Assembly (NCBI RefSeq): GCF_051020515.1 | Contig: NZ_CP194857.1 | Span: 2,914,001-2,978,000 of the forward strand | Length of the DNA stretch: 64,000 nucleotides | Source: CALKWS01 sp051020515 | GTDB lineage: Bacteria > Actinomycetota > Actinomycetes > Actinomycetales > Beutenbergiaceae | Direction: 5' to 3' | Position numbers and translations under genes: made by a program | In this document: in pieces, positions 16,724 through 27,462 of the stretch | Layout of the letters: every line of letters begins with the position of its first letter | Numbering within the stretch: the first letter of the stretch is position 1 | Notes under the pieces: model-generated | What the model was told of the DNA's origin: nothing | Databases searched by the model: none | What the model saw: only the letters and a program-made list of their open reading frames with translations

Positions 16724-19700
16724 TCAGGCGAGCAGTTCGCGCAGCTCCGCGGCGCTGAGCGCGCCGGACCCGGTGGTACGCCCCGGGCTCGGTGCGGTCG
16801 AGAACGTGGCCTCGGCTTCGGCGGTGGTTTCGGCTGCGCCGCCTCCACCGGCTGCACCGTCCTCTGCCAGCACCCCGGCCACGAGTTCGCGTTTGGATTC
16901 CTGCAGGGCCAGGACCTTCTCCTCGATGGTGTTGGTGGCCACCAGCCGGTAGACCATCACCGGCCGGCGCTGCCCGATCCTGTGCGTGCGATCCACCGCC
17001 TGGGCCTCCACCGCAGGGTTCCACCACGGATCGGCCAGGACGGCGTAGTCGGCCATGGTCAGGTTCAGGCCGACCCCGCCGGCCTTGAGGCTGATCAGGA
17101 ACACCGGATCATCGCCCTTGGCGAAGCCCTCGATCACTGCAGCCCGGCGCTTGGTGGACCCGTCCAGGTAGGCATACCCCACGCCCTCGGCCCGCAACCG
17201 CTCGGCGATCCGGCCGAGGTAACGGGTGAACTGGGAGAACACCAGCACCCGGTGCCCTTCCGCAGCCGCCTCGCGCAGCAGCGGGAGCAACACCTCGAGT
17301 TTCGAACTCTGCGCCGTGGCCTCCGGTTCCACCAGGGTCGCGTCGATGGCCAGTTGTCGCAGCCGGGTGAGAGCGGCCAGGACCTCCACCCGGTTGCGGT
17401 CCAGATCCTCCACCAGGCGCAGCACCCGCTGGCGCTCGAGTTGCAGGTGCTTGTCGTAGAGCCGCCGGTGTGCCGGGTTCAGTTCCACCGGCACCACCTG
17501 TTCCTGCTTGGTGGGCAGATCGGTGGCGACCTGGTCCTTGGTGCGGCGCAACAGGAACGGGGCGATCCGGCGGCGCAGCCGGGACATCAGGTCCGGTGCC
17601 TGCGCCTGCCCGCTCTCGATCGGCCGGCGGTAGACCGCTCGGAACTGTGCGGGGCTACCCAACAAGCCGGGTGCGGCCAGCGCCGACATCGCCCACAACT
17701 CCTCCAAGGTGTTCTCCAGGGGTGTGCCGGTGACGGCGAAGGTGAGCGGGGCGGCGACCTTCTTGGCGCTCGCGAACGCCTTGGATGTGTGGTTCTTGGC
17801 GTGTTGGGCCTCATCGAGCACCAGGCCGGCCACGTCCAGTTCGGCGTACTCGGTCGCCTCCAGGCGCAGCAGTGCGTAGGAGGTGACGATGACGTCGGTC
17901 TCAGCGGCCACCTCGGCGAGTGTCCGCCCGCGGCGGGCCCCGGTTGCGCTGACCTGTGCCACGCGCAGATCCGGGGTGAACTTGGCGGCCTCGGCGACCC
18001 AGTTCGGTACCACCGACGTCGGCGCGACCACGAGCCACGGCCCACTCGGGGCGGTGGCTTCGGGTGCTGGAGGGTTCTGCACTACCAGCGAGGAGGGGAC
18101 GATCTCGGTGCCGGCAGGTTCCTCGCCCCCGGTGATCGCTGCGACGTTGGCTGCCTGGGCGCGCTCATCCAGGATCATTGCCAGCACCTGCACCGTCTTC
18201 CCGAGCCCCATGTCATCGGCGAGGATCCCGCCCAGCCCGCTGCGGCGCAAGGTGGCCAACCACTCATAGCCCGACTGTTGATAGGGCCGCAGCGTGGCGT
18301 GCAGACCGGCCGGAAGCGGCGGGGGTTCGGGCGGGTGCTGCGCCGCATGCCGCAACGCCCGGAACCACTCGTGCTCCGAGGCAGAGACCAGACCGAGGGC
18401 CAGCAACTCCTCCCACCAGGACACTTGCACGCGCGGAACCCGTAGTGCCTTGCGACGCTGGTCGCCCATCTCGCGGGACTCGGCCAGCAGCGCCCGGAGT
18501 TGTTCCAGTTCGGGGTCGTCCAGGAGCACATAGGTGCCATCGGGAAGGAAGAGGGCGTCGAGTTCGCGGGTCAGGGCTGTGATGACGTGACTGATCGGCA
18601 CCTCACGCCCGGCCACGGTCATGGTGACGTCCAGATCGAGCCAGTCCCGCCCGGACTCGGTGACCGAGACCTGCACCGTCGGGTCGCCGGCGTGGGCGAA
18701 CGACGGCAGCGCGCGGGCGGTGACGATCACCCCTGCCTCCTGCAACTGCGGAAGGACGTTATCGATCAGGGTGACCACGGCCAGCCCGTGCACCTGCGCG
18801 CGCGCGGACGTGGCCGCTCGTCGTCGACCGTGCCGGGCAGTGGTCGCAGCAGCGCCGCGGCCCGGGTGCACAGGGCCCGCTCGGCCTCGGCGTCGCGCCG
18901 CGGATCAGTCTGCTCGCCGGGCAGGTCGAGCGGGCCGTACCCCTCTCCGTGCTCGTCCCGGTAGTGCACCGTCCAGGCCAGCACCGCCTGCGGTGTGGCC
19001 GGTTCGTTCGGGCCGGAAGCCACGCCGTCGGCGCCGGTGACGACCTGAACCTCCAGGTGCAGCACCGGGGTAGGAGGCGGCGGCGGGATGTAACTGTCAT
19101 CGGGGCTGATCCAGGTCTCCCGGAGGATCTGCGGCAGCACCTCCCGCTGGAACTGGCGACGATCGGCCGGTGGGACGCGCACCGGGGCGCCGGTGCGGCG
19201 CAGGGCGGACCAGGCCGAGCTCGCCGGGCGGGGCAGGGGAGCCAGCATGTGCAGACCTGCATCATCGGTCCAGATCAGGCCGTGGGGCGGGGTGCCGATC
19301 GCCGTCAGACTCTGCCCGGCTCCCGGCGCGTTCGGGTGGGTGAGCACAGCGCCGACCCGGATCTCACCGTCGTGCTCGGTCAGGGTGATCGGCGCCGTAC
19401 CCGGGGCGGACTCGATCATGACGGCGCGGTAGTCGGTGGCAACCAGTTCCACACCGGAGGCCACGATCTGCTCCAGGATCGGCCACACGCCGGGGTTGTC
19501 GATGCGGTCCAGGCTGATCCAGGCCGGCTCACCCATCGACCACGGGTTGGATTGGTTGGCCATCCGGCGCAGCGCGTCCAGGGCGTCCACCTGGGATCGG
19601 GCGGCACCATTGATGTGGCCACCGCGCACGCTCGACCAGGTGGCCCCGGCGTTCACCCACGCCTTGCGCTTTCCCGGCCTCATCGGTCGTACCCGCAAGG

Positions 19701-20145
19701 CGCCGTCCTCGGCCCGGCCCGCCCAGGAGAAGTGAGGAGGCGCTCCCGCATCCGGCGGGTCGAACTCCACCGCCAGGGCCAGAGGGGAGGTGGCGGGCTG
19801 CGGCTCACCGAAGACCTCGGTGAGCACGCTCTGCCAGTGCGCGGGCGAGCGGGCGGGCTCGCGGGTGTGGTGCCGCGCGGTCAACAGCAGGGCCACGGCG
19901 TGCTTGCAGTCGAACTGCACCGGGCAGGTGCACTGTCCCTCGATCTCATCGACGTGCCCGTGCGAGGTGACCTGGTACTCCGCGCGCACGTGATAGGTGC
20001 GTCCGCCCGATCCCTGGCAGGTGCCGGCCACGTACCGGTTCTGGTCGTGCTCCAGGACCTCGGCCCGGCCCTGGCGTGCGTAGGCCCGGCCCCGGGTGAA
20101 CGTGTTGGGGCCCACGATCCCGATCAGCTCGATGCCGGTGTCCAC
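16724..20145 (-). CDS. SWIM zinc-finger SNF2-family DNA helicase, frameshifted
   Basis: About 1140 residues over two frames. The N-terminal part carries a SWIM zinc finger (GQCTCPVQFDCKHAVALLLT: CxC...CxH) after a short lead. Then follows a bacterial SNF2-associated region, the ATPase motor with DDMGLGKTVQ (Walker A), LVLDEAQHAKN (DEAQ box), and the second helicase lobe with SLKAGGVGLNLTMADY and DRTHRIGQ. Such proteins translocate on DNA and remodel protein-DNA complexes. The frame is lost in an alternating CG run at about 18796-18806. GTG 20145 is chosen because TAACGT lies 7 bases before it. Monocistronic. Confidence 0.88.
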
Positions 20146-20152
20146 GCCGTCC

Positions 20153-20158
20153 ACGTTA
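20153..20158 (-). promoter_or_regulatory. -10 box for leaderless SNF2 helicase gene
   Basis: TAACGT on the minus strand, 7 bases before GTG 20145. Confidence 0.45.
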
Positions 20159-20221
20159 GATGGTGCCACCCACATCTCACCTCGGCGCCTGCGGCAGCGG
20201 TGGACAGCAGGAGCGGGTCAG

Positions 20222-20308
20222 GGCGTTGGTGGATGACCGGGGCCGGGCACGGCGTTGGTGGATGACCGGGGGCGGGCACGGCGTTGGTGGATGACCGGGG
20301 GCGGGCGG
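20222..20308. repeat. Three 29-bp tandem repeats between helicase and lactate permease genes
   Basis: Copies begin at 20222, 20251 and 20280 with the core ggcgttggtggatgacc; copies one and two differ by one base, and a decayed fourth copy (ggtggtggacaacc) follows. The array lies in the divergent promoter gap. There are no spacers between copies, so it is not CRISPR. Confidence 0.85.
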
Positions 20309-20429
20309 TGCGGTGGTGGACAACCGCTATTTGCCGGTGTTTGCGGCGCCGGGCGATACTGACCGGGCCGTCCGGGCCGGTGATCACCGTGGTCACCGAC
20401 ATCTGGCCCGGCACCTGCCGAGCCACAAC

Positions 20430-21851
20430 ATGACTGAACTCATCCTTGCCCTGGCGCCCTTCGCCGTCGTCCTCGGGATGCGCGCCGTCCGGATCCCCGC
20501 CCTCTGGGCCGGTGTCGCCGGGCTCGCGGTCGCCCTGCTCGGCGGTTCCACCGTCTTCGCGCCCACGGGTGAGGCGGTGGCGGCGACGGCGGCCCAGATG
20601 GGCCCGACCGTGCTCGCGGTGGCGCTGATCATCCTGGGCGGGTTGGGGCTGGCCGAGGCGATGGCCCGCAGCGGCGGGCAGGACGCCATCGCCGACTGGC
20701 TCGATCGCGCGGAGGCCGGCCAGGACCGCACCGTGTCGCTGCTGCTCCTGGTCTACGGGCTCACCCCGTTCCTGGAGGCCGTCACGGGGTTCGGGATCGG
20801 GCTGGTGATCTCCGCACCGCTGCTGATCAGGCACGGACTGGCACCGGTGCGGGCGGTGACGGTGGGGCTGCTCGGCATGGTCACCGCGCCCTGGGGATCG
20901 CTGGCCCCGGGCATGCTGGTGGCCTCCCGACTGGGTGGGGTGGACTTCGCCGACCTCGGTGTGTGGTCGGCCCTGCTGAGCCTTCCGGTGCTGGTGGTGA
21001 GCATGGTCGGGGTGCTGGCCCTGGCCGGTGGTCGGGTCGGTGCACGGCGGGTGGTGCTCGCCGCCGTCGTGGTGGCGCTTCAGTGGGCGGGCCTGATCGG
21101 GGCGAGCCTGCTGGTGGGTCCGCCGCTGACCGGTGTGCTGACCGCGCTGGTGGTGATCGTGGTGCTGCTTGTCCTGACCCGCATCAGCTACGGGCCGCTC
21201 CCGGCGATCACCACCCGGCTGCGCAGGGGCGTGCGGCCCTACCTGCTGCTGGTCGGCGGGATCCTGGTGACCACCGCCGCGCTGGCGATCGCGGGGGATC
21301 CGGCGGGACTGGCGTGGCTGGCCAGTCCGGCGCTGTGGCTGGTGGCCTCCGCGATGCTGGCTCCGGTGCTGCTCGGGATCCCGAGGGTGGAGCGCCCGGC
21401 GATGGCGATCCAGGTGCTGAGGCGCTGGCTGCGCCCCGGTGGCACGGCGGTGATGTTCCTGGCGTTGGGCATCGTGATGGCTGTCACCGGGATGGCCGAC
21501 TACCTGGCGGTCACTGCCGCACAGATGGGGATCGGATTTCTCGCGACGATCCCCGCCATCGGGGCCCTGGGTGGTTACCTGACCGGCTCCAACACCGGTT
21601 CGGCCGCCATGTTCTCCACCGCCACCACCACGGCCGCCCTCGGGCTGGACACCAGCCCGATAGTCCCCCTGGCGGCCCAGAACGTGGCCGCGTCTTTCGG
21701 GATGAACGCCTCACCCGCACGGATCGCGCTCGCCACGGCGGTTGCGCTGCCTGCCGGGGAGCGGTTCCCCGCGCGCTACGTCGCGGTGCTGGCAGGGGCG
21801 ATCACGGTGGCCGTGGCGATCCTGGGGGCCGCGACGCTGCTGATCGGATGA
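20430..21851 (+). CDS. L-lactate permease family transporter
   Basis: 473 residues, almost entirely hydrophobic with about 12-14 membrane helices. LctP/LldP family motifs are present: PFLEAVTGFGIG, WGSLAPGM, GGYLTGSNTGSAAMFSTAT and PLAAQNVAASFGMNASPARI. It would import lactate or glycolate with protons. I chose ATG 20430 because the family begins close to it and the longer frame upstream is hydrophilic. No lactate dehydrogenase gene is adjacent, so its physiological partner lies elsewhere. It is convergent with the MFS gene, 14 bases apart. Confidence 0.87.
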   Translation: MTELILALAPFAVVLGMRAVRIPALWAGVAGLAVALLGGSTVFAPTGEAVAATAAQMGPTVLAVALIILGGLGLAEAMARSGGQDAIADWLDRAEAGQDRTVSLLLLVYGLTPFLEAVTGFGIGLVISAPLLIRHGLAPVRAVTVGLLGMVTAPWGSLAPGMLVASRLGGVDFADLGVWSALLSLPVLVVSMVGVLALAGGRVGARRVVLAAVVVALQWAGLIGASLLVGPPLTGVLTALVVIVVLLVLTRISYGPLPAITTRLRRGVRPYLLLVGGILVTTAALAIAGDPAGLAWLASPALWLVASAMLAPVLLGIPRVERPAMAIQVLRRWLRPGGTAVMFLALGIVMAVTGMADYLAVTAAQMGIGFLATIPAIGALGGYLTGSNTGSAAMFSTATTTAALGLDTSPIVPLAAQNVAASFGMNASPARIALATAVALPAGERFPARYVAVLAGAITVAVAILGAATLLIG

Positions 21852-21865
21852 GCGCGCGTGCGACC

Positions 21866-23130
21866 CTATTGGTCGGTGACTTCGGGCGGATCGTCCGGCA
21901 GCGGTCCGCTCCGACGGTTGGGGGTGCCACCGTGCGTCAGGTAGTACAGTCCCACCGCCACCAGCGTGATCGCCGCCATCACCAGGTACATCGGTGAATA
22001 CCCCAGGTAGGCCACCGCGAAGCCCAGCAGGATCGGGCCCAGGCCGGTGCCGATGTCCAGCATCAGGAAGAACGTCGCGGTGGCGACCCCCACCCGGTCC
22101 CGTGGGGCCAGCGTCACCGCGATGGCCTGCATCGAACTCATCAGGGTGCCGAATCCGAGCGCGAGGAACACCGCACCGAGCAGTAGCACCGCCGGCGTGC
22201 GCGCGACGCTGATCACGGCCAGGGCTACCGCGAGGGAGAGCAGCGCGACGGGTAGATGATGGTGTTGTCCCCGCGGGAATCGTGCAGGCGTCCGGCGAAG
22301 GGCCGCACCAGGAGCACCGACGCGGAGTAGACCACGAAGAACACCGTGGTCATCTCCTCCATCCCCAGCGATGGGGTGTACAGGCTCATGTACGTTATCA
22401 CCGAGGAGAAGGCCGCCCCGGCCACCAGCATCACCGAGGCCACCGGGATCACGGTCGGCTCCAGCAGGGACCGTAGCACCGGGCCTACCGAGCGTCGCCG
22501 TGCCCGCGGGCGCGGGCGAGGGGCTGGGGCGGCCGGACTGGGCAGCCGCAGCAGCAACGAGAGGCTGAATGCCAGCACCGCCAGCCCGGTGAAGACGGCG
22601 AACAGGACCTGTGGGCCCGGTCCCATCAGCACCGGTACCCCGTACAGCGGGCCGACCGCGCCGGCGATCACGCCGCTCATCCCGAAGTAGCCGGTGCCCT
22701 CGGAGCGGCGCCGTGGCGGCAGCAGGGAAATGACCGAGGCCGCCATCGCGGTGTTGACCAGCCCGAAGGCCATCCCGTGCAGCACCCGCACCACCAGCAG
22801 CAGGGCCAGGGTGTCGGCGAGGAAGTACAGCGCCAGTGCGCCCACCTGCAGACCGATCCCGACGACGACGATGCGCCGCCGTCCGAGCACGTCCAGGTAT
22901 CGCCCCGCAAAGGGCCGGGTGAGCAGCGCGCCGACCACGAAGATGCTCGCCACCGCGCCCGCCTGCGGTTCGGTCGCGCCCAGTTCCCGGACGGCGTAGG
23001 GGGCCATCGTGACGATGGAGGCCATGAACACCATCGCCAGCAGCAGGTTCGTGCTTGTGGCCAGGGTGAAGTCGCGCGTCCAGATCGGTGGCTGCCCGCC
23101 GCGGGCTCGTGGGGTCCGGGGCGTGGGCAT
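21866..23130 (-). CDS. MFS transporter, single-base frameshift
   Basis: About 421 residues when joined, 12 membrane helices in two halves separated by an Arg/Pro-rich loop (about residues 195-215). The N-terminal half has RPFAGRYLDVLGRRR (the MFS loop 2-3 motif), and the second half repeats RPFAGRLHDSRGDN. The frame breaks at the GGG run 22250-22252; one extra base joins NTIIYP to VALLSLAVALAVISV. The drug/sugar exporter branch is likely; substrate unknown. A ribosome site (gagagga) precedes ATG 23130, and a TAGCAT -10 box lies at 23163-23168. Confidence 0.83.
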
Positions 23131-23162
23131 GGATCCTCTCTTGCAGGCGTGACGTCCAGGGC

Positions 23163-23168
23163 ATGCTA
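23163..23168 (-). promoter_or_regulatory. -10 box for MFS gene
   Basis: TAGCAT on the minus strand. It would give a leader of about 25-30 bases containing a gagagga ribosome site. Confidence 0.35.
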
Positions 23169-23337
23169 CGCCGCGGCCCGGTGATCCCGCGCGCCGCGTT
23201 CACCAGGTGAGCGGGCGGGGCGGTTCCGCTTCTCCGGCCACCCCGGCCCGCCGTCGTCGGGCCTCACCTTCGGTGGGGGGAGGCTCACCCGGGTGGGTGC
23301 GCACGCACTGGCGGGTGCACGCAGGCCCTGGTGGGCC

Positions 23338-24462
23338 TCACATCGGGTAGCGCAGCAGCGCCGCGACGGGTCCGTCCCCGGGGATGTCCTCGGCCCGTAC
23401 CGCCAGCACCCTGGCGCCGGTGCGTAGGGCGCGCCGGGCGATCTCGTCCGCCACGCCGTAGTCCAGGGCATCGGGGGAGGCGGAGAGCGTCAGCGCGCCG
23501 TCGGCCTCGTCCAGGAACCCGCCCTGGTGGCTGTCGATGTCCACCAGCAGGGTGTCCACGGCCCCGAACGTGGCGGCCCGGGCCACCTGCTGGGTGTCCA
23601 GCGCCACGCGCTCGCGCGGGTAGTCCTCGTTCAGATCCTGCGCGACGGCGGCGATCTCGTCAGCGTAGAGCCGGTCCATGATCGTCCGCGCCGCCTCCGC
23701 AAGGGCGGCGTCGTCGAGCTGATCCGGGTTCCCTTCGATGCCCTGGCCGGCCAGGTTCGTGGAGCTGGAGACCGACCGGTAGATGCTGGCCAGCGGTTCG
23801 GCCGCGGCCAGGATCAACGGCACGCGCACGTCGGGAAGCAGCGGGCGCAGAGCGCGATCGACCATGCGGGCGTACTGGGTGAGCCGGACCCGCTCGGTGT
23901 CCCCGGAGGACATCCGGGCGAAGGATTGGCGGTTCGGGTCATCGGTGCCGCCGACGGCGTCCTCGAGGCTCTCGGGCAACTCGTCCACCGAGACCTCGAA
24001 CGCGGGGGAGTCCGCGGTGATCTCCACCAACCGGGCGGCGTTCGCCGACAACGCCAGCACGAACGCAGTGTGCGGGAAGGTGACTGCGCGCAGGATCGGC
24101 TTGATGTGGAAGCGGTCGGAGACCTCGTGCACGCTCGTCAACGTGCTCGGCAGGCGGAAGGTGTGCGTCTCGGAGGCAGTGAGGAAGATCGCCAGGGAGT
24201 TCGACAGGTAGTTCCAGAACGACGCATCGGCGCGCAGCGCCTCGGCGTGCTCGGTGATCGCCTCGATCAGGCGACGCTCCACCCCTGCTTCGGTCAACTG
24301 GTTGGCGGCGTCGCTGATCGCGTTGCGCAACTCGATGCGAGCCGCCTCGTTGTCCGCGCTGACCGGTGAGGTCTGCAGGTAGATCGACACACAGGGCTCG
24401 TCGCGTACGGCGGCGAGCCGCTCGATGTCGGCCGAGGTGGGGATGTCGGTGTGCAGGGCCAT
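23338..24462 (-). CDS. baeRF family (release-factor-1-like) protein
   Basis: 374 residues. It starts with a VSIYLQTSP segment near residue 27, followed by helical and alpha/beta segments (LALSANAARLVEI, RVPLILAAAEPLASIYRS) and a C-terminal L7Ae-like half (GAVDTLLVDIDSHQGGFLDE, RTGARVLAVRAEDIPGDGPVAALLRYPM). This is the layout of the bacterial archaeo-eukaryotic release factor (baeRF) proteins, related to eRF1/Pelota and thought to act on ribosomes or stalled peptidyl-tRNA. ATG 24462 has a strong ribosome site (aaggaggaggc). It is apparently monocistronic. Confidence 0.75.
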   Translation of the reverse strand: MALHTDIPTSADIERLAAVRDEPCVSIYLQTSPVSADNEAARIELRNAISDAANQLTEAGVERRLIEAITEHAEALRADASFWNYLSNSLAIFLTASETHTFRLPSTLTSVHEVSDRFHIKPILRAVTFPHTAFVLALSANAARLVEITADSPAFEVSVDELPESLEDAVGGTDDPNRQSFARMSSGDTERVRLTQYARMVDRALRPLLPDVRVPLILAAAEPLASIYRSVSSSTNLAGQGIEGNPDQLDDAALAEAARTIMDRLYADEIAAVAQDLNEDYPRERVALDTQQVARAATFGAVDTLLVDIDSHQGGFLDEADGALTLSASPDALDYGVADEIARRALRTGARVLAVRAEDIPGDGPVAALLRYPM

Positions 24463-24638
24463 GGGGCCTCCTCCTTGACTGGGACGGAATGGGGCGTGCG
24501 CGTCACCCACGTGGGCATGGCACCAGCCTATGGAGGTATTCCGGCGCCGGCAGGGGGCCTTGGTCCCATGCGGGTGCCCCTACCGAGCGGGGTCGGCCGC
24601 GTGTCGATCGTGCCCGTGGCGTGTTGCCCGGGACCGCG

Positions 24639-25393
24639 TCACAGGTAGGTCTGCACCTCGGCGTCGCTGCGAAGATCATCCACGTGGGCTCCGACCGCCT
24701 CGGAGCGGTTCTGGTTACGCACCTGGGCCTCCAGTTCCGGGCGGATCTCCTATCCAGTTCGTAGCCGTTCTCCTCGTCCTCACCCAGACCCATGGACTCG
24801 TAGAGTTCGACGACCTCCTCGTCGGTGGGTTCGTCGACCTCGATGTCGTTCTCGACCAGTTCCTGGACCAGCAACTGGGTCTGGGCATCGTCCCGGACCT
24901 GTTCCTCGGTGACGCCCTGTTCGGCGTAGACGCCCAGCAACTCCTCCACCGACTCCATCTGGTTGGATGTGGCGGTCTGCTCCAGGAGGGCCTCGACGTC
25001 CTCCTCGCTGGCCTCGTATCCGCGCTGATGGGCGTCCTGGACCAGCAGCTCACTGTCGACCATGGAGTTCAACGTCTGGGACTTCAACTCGTTCTGGTCG
25101 ACCTCCTGCCCGGACGCCTGGGACTCCATCGCCATCTGCTGGAACTGCATCTGGTACAGCGTGACGAACTCGTCGCCGGCGATGTCGGTGCCGTTCACCG
25201 TGGCGACCACGTCGGGGACGTCCTCGACATCGGGTTCGGGCATCTCCGGCATCTCGGGCATGCCGTCCTGCTCTTCCATCCCCGGTGCCTCGGCGTCCTC
25301 GGGACCGGGGTCCTGCGGGGCGGATTCGCTGCACGCGGCCAGGGCGATCAGGGCGGCGGCGGTGGCGGCGGTGGCCAGCAGTTTCCTCGTCAC
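24639..25393 (-). CDS. SurA N-terminal domain lipoprotein, frameshift near the C-terminus
   Basis: About 250 residues. It starts at GTG 25393 with a lipoprotein signal ending LIALAAC, then an acidic, Met/Pro/Glu-rich linker, then a SurA-N chaperone domain (VVATVNGTDIAGDEF, NELKSQTLNSMVDSELLVQDA, EEQVRDDAQTQLLVQ). No parvulin PPIase domain follows. The frame breaks at about 24750 after ENGYELD; in the other frame the protein continues with RPELEAQVRNQNRSEAV and ends at TGA 24639-24641. Probably a membrane-anchored extracytoplasmic folding factor. A ribosome site (aaagga) precedes the start. Confidence 0.8.
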
Positions 25394-25524
25394 AGTGCGA
25401 GTTCCTTTCAGAGAGGACGGACCGGGCACCGTAACACGCACAGATCACCGAACCCCAGGCCTCACGGTGGGGCCGGGGTGGTGGGATTGGTCACGCCGCC
25501 GGCGGTGGTCGCAGGGCGCAGTGG

Positions 25525-25749
25525 TCAGTAACGCCCGATCAGGATCCCACCGGGCGGGTTCGGCGAACTGAGGTTCGCGCGGGGCCCGAGGGCCGCCTGA
25601 CTCCGCAGGTGCGACCACACCCGCTCCCCGCACGTGACGGCCAGGTGTTCTCGTTCCCGCGCCCGGTTCCGCGGGTCCTGGTCCCACATCCTGCGGGCGG
25701 CGCGCACACGCCGGCGTTCAGCACGCTTCGCCTTGCGATCCTTGGCCAT
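25525..25749 (-). CDS. Small basic hypothetical protein
   Basis: 74 residues; the first half is very rich in Arg and Lys (KDRKAKRAERRRVRAARR), the second half is neutral with a Pro/Gly-rich end. No recognised domain. The start at ATG 25749 has an excellent ribosome site (gaggaggcgacc), which is the main reason to believe the gene. The basic stretch could bind nucleic acid, but that is only suggestive. Confidence 0.55.
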   Translation of the reverse strand: MAKDRKAKRAERRRVRAARRMWDQDPRNRAREREHLAVTCGERVWSHLRSQAALGPRANLSSPNPPGGILIGRY

Positions 25750-25790
25750 GGTCGCCTCCTCGGCTCTGGCTGAGGTGCATGGTTTCTTGA

Positions 25791-25817
25791 GGATACCGAG
25801 GATACCGAGGATACCGG
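25791..25817. repeat. Short 9-bp tandem repeat
   Basis: gaggatacc repeats three times (positions 25791-25817) in the leader region of the small basic protein gene. Confidence 0.6.
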
Positions 25818-25896
25818 CCTCATCGGGGGTCCTCCAGGGTGAGACCGCCTGCCGTCGCCCGGGACCCTTCGGCGACCGAATGTCGGTGGTCGTTAG

Positions 25897-25902
25897 TACG
25901 GT
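25897..25902 (+). promoter_or_regulatory. -10 box for leaderless DUF222/HNH gene
   Basis: TACGGT, 6 bases before ATG 25909. Confidence 0.5.
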
Positions 25903-25908
25903 TGTTCC

Positions 25909-27406
25909 ATGGCCAACGACCAGACCATCGACGTCGGTACGGTGACGCAAGCGCCGTCGCTGCTGGCGCAGATGGCCCTGACCCTGGACGCGCTGGCCCA
26001 GGGGGAGTGGTGGCGTGTTCCCGAAGGTGACCTGGTGGAGGTGTTGGGTGCACTGGGCCGGGTACGGCACCAGTTGTCGCGGGCCGAGGTGCGCGCCACG
26101 GCTGAGGTGATCGACCGAGGGATTCCGCGCGACCGCTGCCTGACACCAGTGGATTACCTGACCCAGGCTCAAGGTCGGCAAGCGCCGATGCCCCCGGTGG
26201 GGCACGCCCTGATGACCGTGCGACTGGCCGAGGCGGTCCGGACGCTGAACGGTGGGCCCGGGTTGGGCACGGGGCCAGGTGGCGCCCAGGAGGAGGGTGG
26301 CGCCGTGGAGGAGGGTGGCGCCGTCGCCCAGCTTGATCCAGCGCAGGGCGGCGCCGCCGACGACGGGCGGGCCGAGCAGGACGACGGGCGGGCCGAGCAG
26401 GACGGCGGGCAGGCAAGGCAGGACGCGCCCCTGCGCGGCACGCTGGCCGCATTCGATCGGGCGGAGTTGGGCCCCTCGCGGGCGGCGGCGATCGTGCAGT
26501 TCCACGACGAGGTGGCTCCGCACTCACCCCCGGACGCGCTGGCCGCGGCGATGACGACGATCAATCAGGGCGCCACCGACACTTTCGGCCCACGTGGGCT
26601 GGCCCGGGATGCGTTGGGGATCGACCGGGATCCGGAGTCGGTGATCCGCAAGCACGGCTGGACCGACCGACAGCTGCGCGTAGTCCTGGGGACCTCGCGC
26701 AAGATCATCAAACCTGCCCGGGAGAAGGAGGAGTCCGAACGGCGTGGGCGAACCCTTCCGCTCCCTGCACTCCCTCCCGGTGGGTGAGGACCTGACGGAG
26801 TACCGACTCGTCGTCGAGCCCGAAGGCGCGGCCGTTGTGGATGCGGCGATCTCTGCGTTGTCGGCACCCGAGAAGGACGACGACGGCGCCGCCGATCCGC
26901 GAACGCCCGCCCAACGGCGAGCCGACGCGCTCCTGACGATCGTCCGGCGCGGTGTCTCCGCTCCGGAGGGCGTCTCGCAGACCACCAAGGCGCAGGTGAT
27001 GGTGACGATTCCGCTCACCGCGCTGACCGAGTGCGTCGATGGTGCGGGTATCACCATGACCGGACAAGTGCTCTCCCCGACGACGGTGCGACGGCTGGCC
27101 TGCGATGGTTCCATCATTCCGGCCGTGCTCGGCACCGAGGGTCAGATCCTCGAGATGGGGCACGACAAGAGGTTGTTCACCCCTGGACAGCATCGGGCGC
27201 TGTGGCATCGTGACAAGCATTGCTCGTACCCGGGTTGCACGATTCCTCCGCAATGGTGCGATGCTCACCACGTCCGGCATTGGGCCGATGGCGGCCCGAC
27301 CGACATGGACAACGGCGCGCTCCTCTGCGGGCGCCACCACACCTATGTGCACGCGAACGATGTCACGGCCACCGTGACGTCCGCCGGGGTCACCTGGCAC
27401 ACCTGA
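25909..27406 (+). CDS. DUF222 / HNH endonuclease-like (13E12 family) protein, frameshifted
   Basis: About 498 residues when joined. The N-terminal DUF222 region spans roughly residues 15-330 and is interrupted by a low-complexity Gly/Ala/Glu/Asp/Gln insert (about 113-168, including GRAEQDD repeats). The C-terminus is an HNH module: CSYPGC, then WCDAHHVRHWADGG, NGALLCGRHHTYVH, with two Cys pairs and the catalytic His. The frame is broken at about 26745-26775, where RRGRTL in one frame continues as LHSLPVGEDLTEYRL in the other. These proteins are multicopy in actinobacteria; function is uncertain. Transcript likely leaderless. Confidence 0.82.
26361..26403. repeat. 21-bp direct repeat inside DUF222 gene
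   Basis: gacgggcgggccgagcaggac occurs twice in tandem, followed by a decayed third copy. It encodes the Asp-Gly-Arg-Ala-Glu-Gln-Asp repeats of the insert. Confidence 0.6.
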
Positions 27407-27462
27407 CTACCCCGCCCCGCACCCGGCCGCCCGCGGCTGGGTCCCAGGCCTGCCCGGTGCGG

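Noticed and set aside
20222..20308. Possible CRISPR array
   Set aside because: Repeats are directly adjacent with no spacers, and no cas gene is in the window.
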